A stretch of 64,000 bases of DNA from Caballeronia mineralivorans PML1(12) (GCF_001028175.1 NZ_AEJF01000062.1:1-64000); one strand, 5' to 3'. Positions 9,411-18,972 are shown, counted from the stretch's first letter. Notes: generated by a model from the sequence alone, not told the origin. Numbers and translations: made by a program.

Positions 9411-10529
9411 TCAGGCCTGAACCGTTTCGAGTTCCTTCGCTTGAGTCTTGCTGTCTTCACGCGCAACTGCTGCGTGCACCAGCGGCAACAGATCGCGGCC
9501 ATAGCCCAGCGCATCTTCCAGCGGATCGAAACCGCGGATGAGGAACGTCGAGATACCCAGGCGGTAATACTCGATCAACGCTTCGGTTACCTGCTCGGGA
9601 GTGCCGACCAACGACGTGGAGTTGCCCGCAGCCTTCGTCAGCGCGGTGATGCCGGTCCATAGACGCTTGTCCACCACGGTTCCCTTCGCCGCTTCAGCAA
9701 GCAGGCGTTGCGCACCGACGTTCTTCGGTTCGCTAGGGCGCCGCGTGAAGTTAGGATTGCTCTTCACCACTTCTGTCGCGCGTTCGAGGATCGATTCCGC
9801 GCGTGCCCATGCAGCCTCTTCCGTCGAGGCGATGATCGGCCGCAGCGAAAGGCTGAAGCGGATGGCATGCTCGCGTCCATACGGCTTGGCGGCAGCACGC
9901 ACTCGTTCAACGGTCTCGGCGACTTGAGTCAGCGACTCGCCCCAGAGCGCGAAGACATCGGCATGTTTGCCCGCCACCTGGATCGCAGCTTCCGACGAAC
10001 CGCCGAAATACACCGGCAAATGCGGCTTTTGCACGGGCCGGACGAGCGACCGGTGACCCTTCACGCGATAGAACGCACCTTCGTGATCGAACGGTGTTTC
10101 GCTCGTCCATGAGCGCTTCACGACATCGAGGTATTCATCGGTGCGCTTATAGCGGTCGTCGTGGTCGAGGAAGTCGCCGTCGCGTTGCTGCTCCGTATCG
10201 TCGCCACCGGAGATGATGTGCACTGCCGTGCGCCCCGCGCTGAAATGATCGAGCGTGGCGAGCTGGCGCGCGGCGAGTGTCGGTGCAACAAATCCCGGCC
10301 GATGGGCGAGCAGGATACCCAGGCGCTTCGTCTGCTGCGCCACGAACGACGCAATCTGAAAACCATCCGGCGATGCGCTCGAATGAGCAATCAACACGCG
10401 GTCGAAGCCGCCGTATTCATGCGCCTGAGCAACGGCGGCAATGTACGGCGGATTGACTGCGGGACCGTGCGGCAAGTGGATCTCGCTCGATTCCTGATGG
10501 CTCACATAACCGATGAATTCAACGCTCAT
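9411..10529 (-). CDS. SsuD-like FMNH2-dependent monooxygenase (copy 1)
   Basis: This 372-residue luciferase-like protein belongs to the alkanesulfonate monooxygenase (SsuD) group, which cleaves C-S bonds with FMNH2 and O2 to release sulfite. Typical segments include LAHRPGFVAPT, ISGG and VYFGGSSEAAI, plus a C-terminal GFDPLEDAL. It is about half identical by eye to the protein at 15055-16131, and both begin with SVEFIG. Its ATG overlaps the stop codon of the acyl-CoA dehydrogenase-like gene by four bases, showing translational coupling. No flavin reductase gene is present here. The exact sulfonate or sulfone substrate is unknown. Confidence 0.88.
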   Translation of the reverse strand: MSVEFIGYVSHQESSEIHLPHGPAVNPPYIAAVAQAHEYGGFDRVLIAHSSASPDGFQIASFVAQQTKRLGILLAHRPGFVAPTLAARQLATLDHFSAGRTAVHIISGGDDTEQQRDGDFLDHDDRYKRTDEYLDVVKRSWTSETPFDHEGAFYRVKGHRSLVRPVQKPHLPVYFGGSSEAAIQVAGKHADVFALWGESLTQVAETVERVRAAAKPYGREHAIRFSLSLRPIIASTEEAAWARAESILERATEVVKSNPNFTRRPSEPKNVGAQRLLAEAAKGTVVDKRLWTGITALTKAAGNSTSLVGTPEQVTEALIEYYRLGISTFLIRGFDPLEDALGYGRDLLPLVHAAVAREDSKTQAKELETVQA

Positions 10530-11758
10530 AGTGGTGCTCCCTTAAGAGATTGTTTGGCTTGAAGCGTGGCAAATCCTGCCCGTCCGAATGCGCCGAGCAG
10601 CGCGTCGTTTTGCGGTGTATGAATGCGCGAGCACAGTACGTCGCGATGATGGCGTTCGAGCGCGTTGTTGCGGCTCAACCCCGGATTGCCGCTTGCCTCG
10701 ACCGCAAGTTCGACCGCGGTGATGGCGTTCTGCGTGACGAGGTACTTGATGGCGGGCGCTTCGTGCAGCGGAATGTTGCCGTGCGCACCGGCATCCAGCA
10801 GCACGCGATTGTTGAGCAGCAACGCATCGATACGGCCAAGCGCCTGCTGGAAGCTGCCGAGACTCGAGAGCGGCGCGCCGAGATTGGCGGGCTTGCGATC
10901 CTCGGCCCAGTGTGCAAACCAGTCGCGCGCAGACCGGGCGACGGCGTCATAGATCGACGAGAGCAGCACGTTCATCCATAGCGTGGTGAGCGGGTCCATG
11001 CCGCTCGCGGCAATCTCGGGAGGATTCAGGTCGACTGCATGAGCCGTCGGCACGCGCACGTTCTCGAAGATCACTTCGTGACTGCCGGTTGCACGCATGC
11101 CGAGATGATTCCAGGGCTCGCCGAAACGAATGCCAATTGTGTCGCGATGCACGAGGAACGTGCCCACGCGCGGCGAGCTTTCGTCGGTGCGGCCCCACAC
11201 GGCAAACCATGTCAGGCCAGGACTGCCGGTTGAATAGATCTTGCTGCCGTTGAGAATCCAGGCGTCGCCGTTGTCAGTCAGACGCCCGATCGTGCCGGGC
11301 AAACCGCCGCGTGACGGCGAGCCCAATTCCGGTTCTACGCGCAACGAGTTGATGAGCGCACCGTTTTCCACCGCGTCGCGCGCGACTTGTTCCTTTAGTG
11401 CCTGCGGCCAGTTTGGGTTGGCCTGCAGGCGCAGATGATAAAGACACTGCATCACGAGGATCAGCGCGGTCGACGGCTCTCCGCGCGCAACAGCGTGGAT
11501 CACTTTGCGCACTTGCGGGAGCGTCGCCTGTCGGCCGCCTAGCGCTTGCGGAACCGTCAACGCGAGCAAGCCGGCGCTTCGCAGCCGCGCGAGGTTATCG
11601 TGGGGAAAGATCGCGTGACGATCCAGTGCGCCGGCACTCGCAGCGAAATCCTGCGTGAGCGCGGCGAGCCATTGGTCGGCGGCGGCGCTGTCGAGATCGG
11701 CGAGGGCGTCGATAGCGCTCGGGTCTTGCAAGGCAGTGTGCGGGTGCCGTACGGTCAT
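10526..11758 (-). CDS. Acyl-CoA dehydrogenase-like flavoprotein, SfnB/DszC type
   Basis: This 410-residue protein has the acyl-CoA dehydrogenase fold: N-terminal helical domain, central beta domain (NGSKIYSTG, LGMRATGSHEV) and C-terminal helical bundle. Members in sulfur-assimilation clusters (SfnB, SfnC, DszC) act as flavin-dependent monooxygenases or desulfurisation accessory enzymes rather than in beta-oxidation. The usual catalytic Glu of beta-oxidation enzymes is not evident. It lies between the SsuA-like and SsuD-like genes and overlaps the latter by four bases, supporting a role in organosulfur use. Confidence 0.83.
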   Translation of the reverse strand: MTVRHPHTALQDPSAIDALADLDSAAADQWLAALTQDFAASAGALDRHAIFPHDNLARLRSAGLLALTVPQALGGRQATLPQVRKVIHAVARGEPSTALILVMQCLYHLRLQANPNWPQALKEQVARDAVENGALINSLRVEPELGSPSRGGLPGTIGRLTDNGDAWILNGSKIYSTGSPGLTWFAVWGRTDESSPRVGTFLVHRDTIGIRFGEPWNHLGMRATGSHEVIFENVRVPTAHAVDLNPPEIAASGMDPLTTLWMNVLLSSIYDAVARSARDWFAHWAEDRKPANLGAPLSSLGSFQQALGRIDALLLNNRVLLDAGAHGNIPLHEAPAIKYLVTQNAITAVELAVEASGNPGLSRNNALERHHRDVLCSRIHTPQNDALLGAFGRAGFATLQAKQSLKGAPL

Positions 11759-11782
11759 CGGAAGGTCCGGGGATAACAGGTG

Positions 11783-12727
11783 TTAATGCGCCGTGAACTG
11801 GGTGTCGAAACTCGGTGTCACGTCGAGCGTCGTCTTGATCACGCCTGCGCGAACGTAGAGATCGGCGGTGCGTTGCTGCTCGGCGATCACGGCGCTGTCG
11901 ATTGCGATCGGCTTTAATTGCGCCCGTTGATAGACGACCTTCAGCACATCAGCCGGCAGGTGCGTGACGCGCGACTGAATGGTCGCGACCTCGTCAGGAT
12001 GCGATAGCGCCCATCGCTGACCGGCTGCTACACGACGCAGGAAGTCATCGATTTGCACGCGTTTGGTCTTGATCGATTCGTCAGTGGCGGCCTGAAAGCT
12101 GAGTCCCGATGAAAGTCCCACACCGTTCGCCACGCTGCGGTTGTTATCGCGCAATTCGCCGAGCGCGACATACGGGTCCCACGTCGACCATGCATCGACG
12201 TTGCCGGACTCCAGCGCGGACTTGGCATCGGCGGGTTGCATGAATTCCAGCGTGACGTCGGAGAGTTTGATCCCTGCGCGTTCAAGGGTCGCGATGGCGA
12301 GGAAGTGGCCGATGGAACCGCGCGTCGTCGCAATGCGTTTGCCCTTGAGATCCGCCGCGCTCTTGATGGACGATCCGGCCGGCACGAGGATCGCGAGATC
12401 GACCGGTTGCGAGCGGGTGGCCGCCACCGCACGCACGCGCGCACCTGCGGCATAAGCGAAGATCAGTGGGGCGTCGCCGAGACCGCCTACATCGATTGCG
12501 CCTGCATTCAAAGCTTCACCGAGCGGCTGCGCGGCGGGAAAGTTGAACCACTCGATCTTGTACGGCACGTCCTTCAACTGGCCCGAGGCTTCAAGAATGC
12601 CGCGAGTCTGCAACTGCTGGTCGCCGACTTTCAGAACAGGGTCGGCTACCGAAGCGAGAGAATGAAACGCGCTGAATGCAGTGAATGTAGTCAGTGCGCC
12701 GATCAACAGGAGACTGCGTCGTTTCAT
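11783..12727 (-). CDS. Periplasmic sulfonate-binding protein, SsuA-like
   Basis: This 314-residue ABC transporter substrate-binding protein has a Sec signal peptide (about 1-26). It shows the NMT1/SsuA-type fold with AQPLGEALNAGAIDVGGLGDAP and AWSTWDPY, motifs typical of aliphatic sulfonate binders. It lies 24 bases upstream of the flavoprotein gene. No cognate permease or ATPase is encoded in the window, so it must share a transporter encoded elsewhere. Confidence 0.87.
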   Translation of the reverse strand: MKRRSLLLIGALTTFTAFSAFHSLASVADPVLKVGDQQLQTRGILEASGQLKDVPYKIEWFNFPAAQPLGEALNAGAIDVGGLGDAPLIFAYAAGARVRAVAATRSQPVDLAILVPAGSSIKSAADLKGKRIATTRGSIGHFLAIATLERAGIKLSDVTLEFMQPADAKSALESGNVDAWSTWDPYVALGELRDNNRSVANGVGLSSGLSFQAATDESIKTKRVQIDDFLRRVAAGQRWALSHPDEVATIQSRVTHLPADVLKVVYQRAQLKPIAIDSAVIAEQQRTADLYVRAGVIKTTLDVTPSFDTQFTAH

Positions 12728-12858
12728 GAATCGTCCATGCTGGATAAAGGATTCACGATACGGTTCGCCGCGGCATTAGACAAACGCATTGTTCTGCTTT
12801 GCTAAGCGCTTGAATTGGAATGACGCGGCTCGGTGCGGACCGCGTCAGACTGGGTGCG

Positions 12859-14448
12859 TCAGATCACGAAAAAGCCATGCGTGCCGTCACGTTCGAGTTG
12901 CGCGACGAGGCCGTATTCCCATTCGAGGTACGCGTTCATCGCTTCGTGCGGTGCGTCGGTGCCTTCATACGGCCGCCTGTATCGATCGATGCGCGGCGAC
13001 GCCAGATGGGTCTCGCCTTTGGCAATCGGCAAGCCTGCCGCGATCCACGCAGACGTACCACCTTCGAGCAGCAGCACGGGCTTAGATGTCAGCGCCGCCA
13101 CTTCGGGCCCGGCGAAGGCAGCAAGTGCGCTCGATCCGCACGTGACCACGTATTGCTTCGCGTCCGGCAACGCGGGCAGGTCGATGGCGAGCCGCGAGCG
13201 CACCGCCCACCATGCGCCGGGAATGTGTCCCTTTACGTGGTTGGCGCTCGGCGTGCAGTCGAGCACGATGGTCTGGCTTGCTGGGTCGTCGAGCAGGGTA
13301 GCGAGGTCTTTTGCGGTGATCGTAGGCGTTGGTGCGGGTTGCGGTTTTGCGCCGCGCCACGGCCCTTTTTCTGTTAACGCGGCGCTCGTTGCGGCATCAA
13401 TCACATAGGTGTCGATATTCATCTGCGCTAGCCATGACGCCGTCATGTTGGCACGCACGCCGTCGTCGTCGAAAAGGACTACGCGAGCACCGCGAACCGG
13501 CGCGAACATCTCCGTTTCCTGAACGAGCTGGCCGCCCGGCGCGCCTTGAAAACCCTTGGCATGGGCTTGTTCGTATTCCGTGGGCGTGCGGACATCGAAG
13601 CGATAGGTGGTACGCGATGTGTCTTCTGCCCAGCGTTGCGCTTCTGCGAGCGTCGTACGTTTCACGCCTGCACGATCGGCCACCGCACGAGCGGATAAAC
13701 GCGACTCGGTGTCTGTGCGTCCATCGTCCACCGCGAACTGCGTTGCGCTGCCGTGGGCAAGCGACTGACCCGCAAGCAGCCAGCCGATCGTGCCGTTGCG
13801 CAGCGCAGCCACCGGGTTAGGAAGCCCGGCATTCACCAGCGACTGCGTGCCGATGATGCTGCGCGTGCGCCCCGCGCAATTCACGATCACGCGCGTCTTG
13901 GGATCGGGTGCGAGCGCGCGGGCGCGCAATACCAGTTCAGCGCCCGGCACGCTGATGCTGCCGGGGATGTTCATCGTCTGATATTCGTCGTAGCGGCGCG
14001 CGTCCAGCACGACCACATCCTCGCCGCTTTTCAGCAACGCATCCACTGCTTCCGCCGATAACGCCGGTGTGTGCTGCTTCGCTTCCACGAACTCGCCGAA
14101 TGCCTTGCTCGGTACGTTGACGTCGCGGAACACTTCACCGCCCGCGCGTTCCCAGCCTTGCAGACCGCCTTCGAGCAACGTGACATCGGTGTAGCCGAGC
14201 GCTTCAAAACGCCGCGCCGCACGTTCTGCTAGTCCTTCGCCGTCGTCAAGCAAAACGATCGGTACACTTTTGCGCGGCAGCTTCGTAAAGGCGTCGAGTT
14301 CAATCTTCGACAACGGCAAGTTCGCCGCAAACAAGGGATGACGTTGCGCGTGCGGATCTTCTTCGCGGACATCGAGGAACGCGATTTCGCGCTTTGAAAG
14401 CAGGGCGTCGCGCACGTCGTTGAAGCTGCGCTGGGGGGTGGCGCTCAT
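12859..14448 (-). CDS. Four-domain rhodanese sulfurtransferase
   Basis: This 529-residue protein consists of four rhodanese-like modules. Modules 2 and 4 have a cysteine at the active-site loop (Cys191 in NCAGRTRS; Cys437 in TCGSSAL), whereas modules 1 and 3 have LLDDGEG and LFDDDGV with no cysteine. The pattern is therefore inactive-active-inactive-active, like two fused copies of a two-domain thiosulfate sulfurtransferase. It would move sulfane sulfur to thiol or cyanide acceptors. Its start overlaps the end of the thiol dioxygenase gene by four bases, so the two are probably made together for handling reduced sulfur from organic substrates. Confidence 0.88.
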   Translation of the reverse strand: MSATPQRSFNDVRDALLSKREIAFLDVREEDPHAQRHPLFAANLPLSKIELDAFTKLPRKSVPIVLLDDGEGLAERAARRFEALGYTDVTLLEGGLQGWERAGGEVFRDVNVPSKAFGEFVEAKQHTPALSAEAVDALLKSGEDVVVLDARRYDEYQTMNIPGSISVPGAELVLRARALAPDPKTRVIVNCAGRTRSIIGTQSLVNAGLPNPVAALRNGTIGWLLAGQSLAHGSATQFAVDDGRTDTESRLSARAVADRAGVKRTTLAEAQRWAEDTSRTTYRFDVRTPTEYEQAHAKGFQGAPGGQLVQETEMFAPVRGARVVLFDDDGVRANMTASWLAQMNIDTYVIDAATSAALTEKGPWRGAKPQPAPTPTITAKDLATLLDDPASQTIVLDCTPSANHVKGHIPGAWWAVRSRLAIDLPALPDAKQYVVTCGSSALAAFAGPEVAALTSKPVLLLEGGTSAWIAAGLPIAKGETHLASPRIDRYRRPYEGTDAPHEAMNAYLEWEYGLVAQLERDGTHGFFVI

Positions 14449-15041
14449 GAGTCGAGTCGTTCCTTCGAGAGGTTCCAGAGGTTGGGAAGCGTGTCGTTCG
14501 TATAGCCGGAGACGAATGGTTTCGGTGGGCCATCGGCGGGATAAACGTGTCGCGAGATGCCGCCGATGTTCGCACCGTACACGTGAATGCTGATCGATAC
14601 GCGGTCGTCGAACGCATTGCTCACGCGATGAATATCGCCAATGGACGGTGACACCGCCGCCACTGCGCCACGTTCGAGTAGCTTGTCTTCACCCGATGTG
14701 ACGAGCGTGCCGTGTTCGTCGTGTACATAGGAGCGCGCGACTTCCGCGCCGCGTAACACGCCGACGAGACCCCACACGGTGTGATCGTGAACGGGCGTTT
14801 GTTGCCCCGGCCCCCAGACAAAGCTGACGACCGAGAAGCGTTGACGGGCATCGGCGTAAAGCAGGAATTGCTGATAGCGATTCGGCGATGGTTGCGCGTA
14901 GGTATCGGGTAGCCAGTCGTCCTCGGCTATCAGCTTGCTTAGCGAAACCGCGCCTTGTTCGAGTAATTGCGCTTCGGGCAAATGGTTATCGACGAGTTGC
15001 GCAATCTCGCTTATAAACCCGCGCAATTTTTCATGACTCAT
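14445..15041 (-). CDS. Thiol dioxygenase, Gln-type (3-mercaptopropionate dioxygenase-like)
   Basis: This 198-residue cupin belongs to the cysteine dioxygenase family. The iron-binding HDH motif lies in VHDHTVWG and a third His in GDIHRVS. At the position where cysteine dioxygenases have the substrate-carboxylate Arg (YTRN in mammalian enzymes) this protein has YQQF, which marks the Gln-type group that prefers 3-mercaptopropionate. It would convert the thiol to a sulfinate using Fe(II) and O2. I chose ATG at 15041; a GTG at 15074 would extend it by 11 residues into the upstream gene. Its end overlaps the rhodanese gene by four bases. Confidence 0.82.
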   Translation of the reverse strand: MSHEKLRGFISEIAQLVDNHLPEAQLLEQGAVSLSKLIAEDDWLPDTYAQPSPNRYQQFLLYADARQRFSVVSFVWGPGQQTPVHDHTVWGLVGVLRGAEVARSYVHDEHGTLVTSGEDKLLERGAVAAVSPSIGDIHRVSNAFDDRVSISIHVYGANIGGISRHVYPADGPPKPFVSGYTNDTLPNLWNLSKERLDS

Positions 15042-15054
15042 CGTGGGTGAAGGT

Positions 15055-16131
15055 TCAAGCCGCGTGCGCAACACGTGAGGTCAGTTCACGCGTGGCCGGA
15101 ATCAACTCGCGGCCATAATCGAGCGCATCTTCTAACGGATCGAAGCCGCGAATCAGGAACGTGGTCACGCCGAGCGCGTGATATTCGGCCAGCGTCTCGG
15201 CCACTTGTGCTGGCGTGCCGACGAGTGCCGTCGAATTCGAACGGCCGCCTATCTCCTTGGCCACGCCGGTCCACAGGCGATCGTCGGCGCGCACGCCGTC
15301 GCCTGCAGCAGCGAGCAGGCGACGGGCGCCTTCGCTTTGCTGCGGCGTTGCTTCACCAAGACCTTGCTCCGCGCGCAGCCGCCGCGTTTCAGCAAGGATG
15401 TGTTCGGCGCGTTCCCACGCGGCCTTTTCGGTCGCCGCGAGAATCGGTCTGAACGATACCGAGAAGCGCACGTTGCGTCCGTGTTTTGCGGCTTCGGCGC
15501 GAACTCGGGTGACCTGTTCGCGCACCTGTTCCTTCGATTCACCCCACAGCGCATAGACGTCCGCATGTTTGCCCGCTACTTCGATAGCCGGTGCCGACGC
15601 GCCGCCGAAATAGATCGGTACGTACGGTGCCTGCTTGGGTTTTACTTCGGAGAAAGCCTGTTCGAAGCGGTAATAGCGGCCTTCGTGATCGAAGGGTTCG
15701 GATTCGGTCCACACGCGTCGCAGGATCTGCAGATATTCGTCGGTGCGGGCATAGCGTTCATCGTGCGAAAGATAGTCGCCGTCGCGGCGTTGCTCGACGT
15801 CGCTGCCGCCCGAGATGAAGTGAACCGCGAGGCGCCCGCCGCTTAGCTGATCGAGCGTGGCGAGCTGGCGTGCGGCTAGCGTCGGCGCGACAAAACCGGG
15901 CCGGTGTGCGAGCATGAAATGGACGCGCTGCGTGACGCCGGCTGCGTAGGCAACGGTCAGCATGGCGTCGGGACTGGTCGACTGATAGGGCACGAGAATG
16001 CGGTCGAAGCCGGCTTTTTCGTGGGCCTGAGCGAAGTTGCGCGTGTAGTTGATATCGATAGCCGGACCGCGCGCCAGATGCGTCTCCGACACTTTTTGCT
16101 GCTGGATCATGCCGATGAATTCGACGCTCAC
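15055..16131 (-). CDS. SsuD-like FMNH2-dependent monooxygenase (copy 2)
   Basis: This 358-residue luciferase-like monooxygenase is the first gene of the leftward organosulfur cluster and a close relative of the protein at 9411-10529. A GTG start at 16131 is preferred because GAGGAG lies eight bases upstream and the product then begins VSVEFIG, matching the paralogue. An in-frame ATG at 16155 would place the ribosome binding site inside the coding region. It is predicted to desulfonate an organic sulfonate or sulfone. Having two copies suggests different substrates. Confidence 0.87.
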   Translation of the reverse strand: MSVEFIGMIQQQKVSETHLARGPAIDINYTRNFAQAHEKAGFDRILVPYQSTSPDAMLTVAYAAGVTQRVHFMLAHRPGFVAPTLAARQLATLDQLSGGRLAVHFISGGSDVEQRRDGDYLSHDERYARTDEYLQILRRVWTESEPFDHEGRYYRFEQAFSEVKPKQAPYVPIYFGGASAPAIEVAGKHADVYALWGESKEQVREQVTRVRAEAAKHGRNVRFSVSFRPILAATEKAAWERAEHILAETRRLRAEQGLGEATPQQSEGARRLLAAAGDGVRADDRLWTGVAKEIGGRSNSTALVGTPAQVAETLAEYHALGVTTFLIRGFDPLEDALDYGRELIPATRELTSRVAHAA

Positions 16132-16505
16132 GAAAGACACTCCTCGTTGAATCACGCTGTGAGGCAGTGCGTGAAGAACGCTTCGTGACGCCTGCCGATT
16201 GCTTCAAAGGCTAACATCGGCTTATGCAAATCTTAAATATCAAAACGAGCTAAAGATATGGGGCGGGCGTCATTGGGGGAGAGTGAAATGAACGGGCGGC
16301 GTTCTCCGGCGCCGGACAGCGACCGTAGTTTGTGTCGACGCGGACGGGCTTCGACGTCACACCAGGCGCATGGTGAGTCGGGCAGGGAGTTCAAACAGGC
16401 ACGTGATGTTGATGTAATAGGGCGCGACAGCATAAGCCGCGCGATCATCGCCCACGACTTAGCTCGTTCGACAGCCGCCATCCTAAAGCCCGCACCTCGT
16501 CGCTG
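16132..16505. other. Intergenic region upstream of organosulfur cluster
   Basis: These 374 bases contain no convincing gene. The AT-rich stretch at about 16205-16255, read on the minus strand, is the likely promoter and activator region for the sulfur cluster; CysB- or Cbl-type regulators usually bind such AT-rich sites. No consensus site could be fixed by eye. Confidence 0.4.
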
Positions 16506-16979
16506 TTACGAACCCTTGCTTGAAGATGAACTCGACTTCGCACTAGCCGGCGACCGCGCTCTCCACCGGCTCGTCGTTTCCTTACCCACAACTTCATCCA
16601 TAGCCACGGCAATCAGCTCGACGCGTTGCTCGCGAGTAAAACTCGCGTACGCAACGCCATCCACCACGCCATGTTTTTTCAAAAGATGAATCGCGGCCGA
16701 CCGGTTCGCCTTCTCGAGTTCCAGGTTTTCCTGAGCCTCCAGCAGCGCCGTCGTCAAACTCGCAACCGATGCCTTTTCCTGCGCGACATCGAATTTCATC
16801 AGGTCCATCTTGACCTCGATGTCCGGCGGTATCGCCGATACCCTGGCCTGCAACTGCGTCAGTTCGCGTTTCAAATCGCCTTCGCGGCGAAGTGCACGCT
16901 CGAGCTTTTGCGCCATGCCGGGGGCCGACCGCCCGTTGCCGCGAAAGAGCGTGGTGAAGGTGTTTCCGAGAATTCCCAT
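16506..16979 (-). CDS. Hypothetical coiled-coil protein
   Basis: This 157-residue protein starts at ATG 16979 (MGILGNTFTTLF), with GAGGT upstream. Residues about 20-100 are rich in heptad-like Leu/Glu/Lys segments and likely form a coiled coil. The C-terminus is Ser/Ala/Lys-rich and low complexity. It has no signal peptide, membrane segment or recognised domain. It stands alone, upstream of nothing on its strand within 370 bases. The frame continues upstream to 17093, but that extension lacks supporting features. Confidence 0.6.
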   Translation of the reverse strand: MGILGNTFTTLFRGNGRSAPGMAQKLERALRREGDLKRELTQLQARVSAIPPDIEVKMDLMKFDVAQEKASVASLTTALLEAQENLELEKANRSAAIHLLKKHGVVDGVAYASFTREQRVELIAVAMDEVVGKETTSRWRARSPASAKSSSSSSKGS

Positions 16980-17167
16980 ACCGTTATAACCTCGAGGTGA
17001 TTGTTCATCAGCGAGTGCGTCCTGACGTCCGCGGGAGGGCACTCGACGTGAGAACCGAGTCTCACTTTGGGTATCTACGGCATCTTCAGACAAATCTTTA
17101 GGCTTTTTATGGACCGCATAATTAACGGTATTTTTTACACGTTAAAAGTGTCGGAGGAAGACGAAAA

Positions 17168-17198
17168 AACGCCCGATAATCAACGTTTATCGGGCGTT
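17168..17198 (-). terminator. Rho-independent terminator of ahpF
   Basis: A perfect 12-bp stem (17168-17179 with 17187-17198; arm AACGCCCGATAA) encloses a 7-base loop. On the minus strand a run of Ts follows the stem. It lies about 55 bases beyond the ahpF stop. Confidence 0.88.
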
Positions 17199-17252
17199 CT
17201 ATTACAGCAACCGGATCGCTGCTTTAACAACGATCCGGGCAGTCGAATCGCT

Positions 17253-18842
17253 TCAGGCGACCGCTTCCTCGGCTGCCGCTTCCGCCGTTTCCTCGACCGA
17301 ATTGCGGATCAGGTAATCGAACGCGCTGAGCGAAGCCTTGGCCCCTTCGCCGACCGCGATCACGATCTGCTTGAACGGTACGGTGGTGACATCGCCGGCC
17401 GCGAATACGCCCGGCACCGACGTCGCGCCTCGCGCATCTACAACGATCTCGCCATGACGGGACAACTCGACCGTGCCTTTGAGCCATTCCGTATTCGGCA
17501 CCAGCCCGATCTGCACGAACACGCCTTCCAGTTCAATGTGCTTCGCTTCGCCTGAACTCAGATCCTTGTACGAGAGGCCGTTGACCTTCTTGCCGTCGCC
17601 GGTGACTTCGGTGGTTTGTGCCTGCGTGATGATCGTGACGTTCTTGAGGCTGCGCAGCTTACGTTGCAGCACGGCGTCGGCACGCAGTTCCGTGCCGAAT
17701 TCGAGCAAGGTCACCGCGCTGACCAATCCAGCCAGATCGATTGCCGCTTCAACGCCGGAATTGCCGCCGCCGATAACCGCAACGCGCTTGCCCTTGAACA
17801 GCGGGCCGTCGCAATGCGGACAATACGCCACGCCGTGATTGCGATATTCCTTTTCACCCGGCACGTTGATTTCGCGCCACCGTGCGCCCGTGGCAAGCAC
17901 GATCGTCTTTGCTTTCAACACGGCGCCGTTAGCGAGGCGCACGTCGTGAATCTTGCCTGGCACAAGCGCTTCGGCACGCTGCACGTCCATGATGTCGACG
18001 TCATAGCTCTTCACGTGCTGCTCGAGCGCCGTGGCGAATTGCGGTCCTTCGGTCTCTTTCACCGAGACGAAATTTTCGATCGCAAGCGTATCCTGCACCT
18101 GACCGCCGAAGCGCTCAGCCGCCACGCCGGTCGAGATGCCCTTGCGCGCCGAATAGATCGCCGCCGCCGCGCCAGCGGGGCCGCCGCCGACGATCAGCAC
18201 ATCGAATACGCCTTTCTTTTCCAGTTCCTTCGCAGCCCGTGCGCCGGCGTTGCTATCGAGCTTGGCGAGGATTTCCTTCACGCCGGTGCGGCCCTGACCG
18301 AAGACTTCGCCGTTCATATAGACGGTCGGCACGGCCATGATCTGGCGCTGCTCGACTTCGTCCTGGAACAACGCGCCGTCGATGGTGACCTGACGGATGC
18401 GCGGGTTGATAAGCGCCATCACGTTCAGCGCCTGCACGACTTCCGGGCAGTTCTGGCATGACAGCGAGATATACGTTTCAAACTGATAGTCGCCGTCGAG
18501 CGCGCGGATCTGTTCGATCACCGCGTCGTCGAGTTTGACCGGATGACCGCCTGTCTGGAGCAGCGCCAGCACCAGCGAGGTGAATTCATGGCCCATCGGA
18601 ATGCCCGCGAAACGGATGCCTGTAGGCTTGCCCGGTTCGCCGATGGAAAACGAGGGCTTGCGTTCTGAGTCGTCGCGCTTTTCGATCACCGCAATGCGGT
18701 CCGACAGCGTGGCGATTTCATGCAGCAGGCCTTGCAACTCAACCGATTTCGGCGAGTTGTCGAGTGAAGCGACGATCTCGATCGGCCGGCTGACCTTTTC
18801 CAGATACGCTTTCAACTGAGTCTTGAGGTTGGCTTCCAGCAT
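17253..18842 (-). CDS. ahpF: Alkyl hydroperoxide reductase flavoprotein AhpF
   Basis: AhpF transfers electrons from NADH through FAD and two disulfides to AhpC. The 529-residue product has the N-terminal tandem thioredoxin-like domain with CQNC, an FAD-binding [10 protein letters not shown] motif, a thioredoxin-reductase-type CPHC redox centre, the NAD-binding [10 protein letters not shown] motif and the C-terminal FAD motif GVFAAGDVT. The start at 18842 (MLEANLK) matches the family; the upstream extension does not. The C-terminus has an extra Ala/Glu-rich tail. It lies 130 bases downstream of ahpC on the same strand. Confidence 0.96.
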   Translation of the reverse strand: MLEANLKTQLKAYLEKVSRPIEIVASLDNSPKSVELQGLLHEIATLSDRIAVIEKRDDSERKPSFSIGEPGKPTGIRFAGIPMGHEFTSLVLALLQTGGHPVKLDDAVIEQIRALDGDYQFETYISLSCQNCPEVVQALNVMALINPRIRQVTIDGALFQDEVEQRQIMAVPTVYMNGEVFGQGRTGVKEILAKLDSNAGARAAKELEKKGVFDVLIVGGGPAGAAAAIYSARKGISTGVAAERFGGQVQDTLAIENFVSVKETEGPQFATALEQHVKSYDVDIMDVQRAEALVPGKIHDVRLANGAVLKAKTIVLATGARWREINVPGEKEYRNHGVAYCPHCDGPLFKGKRVAVIGGGNSGVEAAIDLAGLVSAVTLLEFGTELRADAVLQRKLRSLKNVTIITQAQTTEVTGDGKKVNGLSYKDLSSGEAKHIELEGVFVQIGLVPNTEWLKGTVELSRHGEIVVDARGATSVPGVFAAGDVTTVPFKQIVIAVGEGAKASLSAFDYLIRNSVEETAEAAAEEAVA

Positions 18843-18903
18843 GGCGATTCGAGTCCGTGTGACGAGGGTTTTTATCAAGGCGAGGAATGCGAGGCGAGCG
18901 TCA

Positions 18904-18925
18904 TCCGGACCGCAAGCGGCCCGGA
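18904..18925. promoter_or_regulatory. Stem-loop between ahpC and ahpF
   Basis: TCCGG-CCGC pairs with GCGG-CCGGA around a two-base loop, with one mismatch. It has no T tract. It could be a partial terminator or mRNA-processing site setting the usual excess of AhpC over AhpF. Confidence 0.4.
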
Positions 18926-18972
18926 CTTACAACGCTTTACAACTAGGATCTAAAGCAGCGAGGATTTAAAGC

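Noticed and set aside
16233..16689. Small genes in the gap upstream of the organosulfur cluster
   Set aside because: Frames on both strands lack ribosome binding sites and homology; one overlaps the coiled-coil gene.
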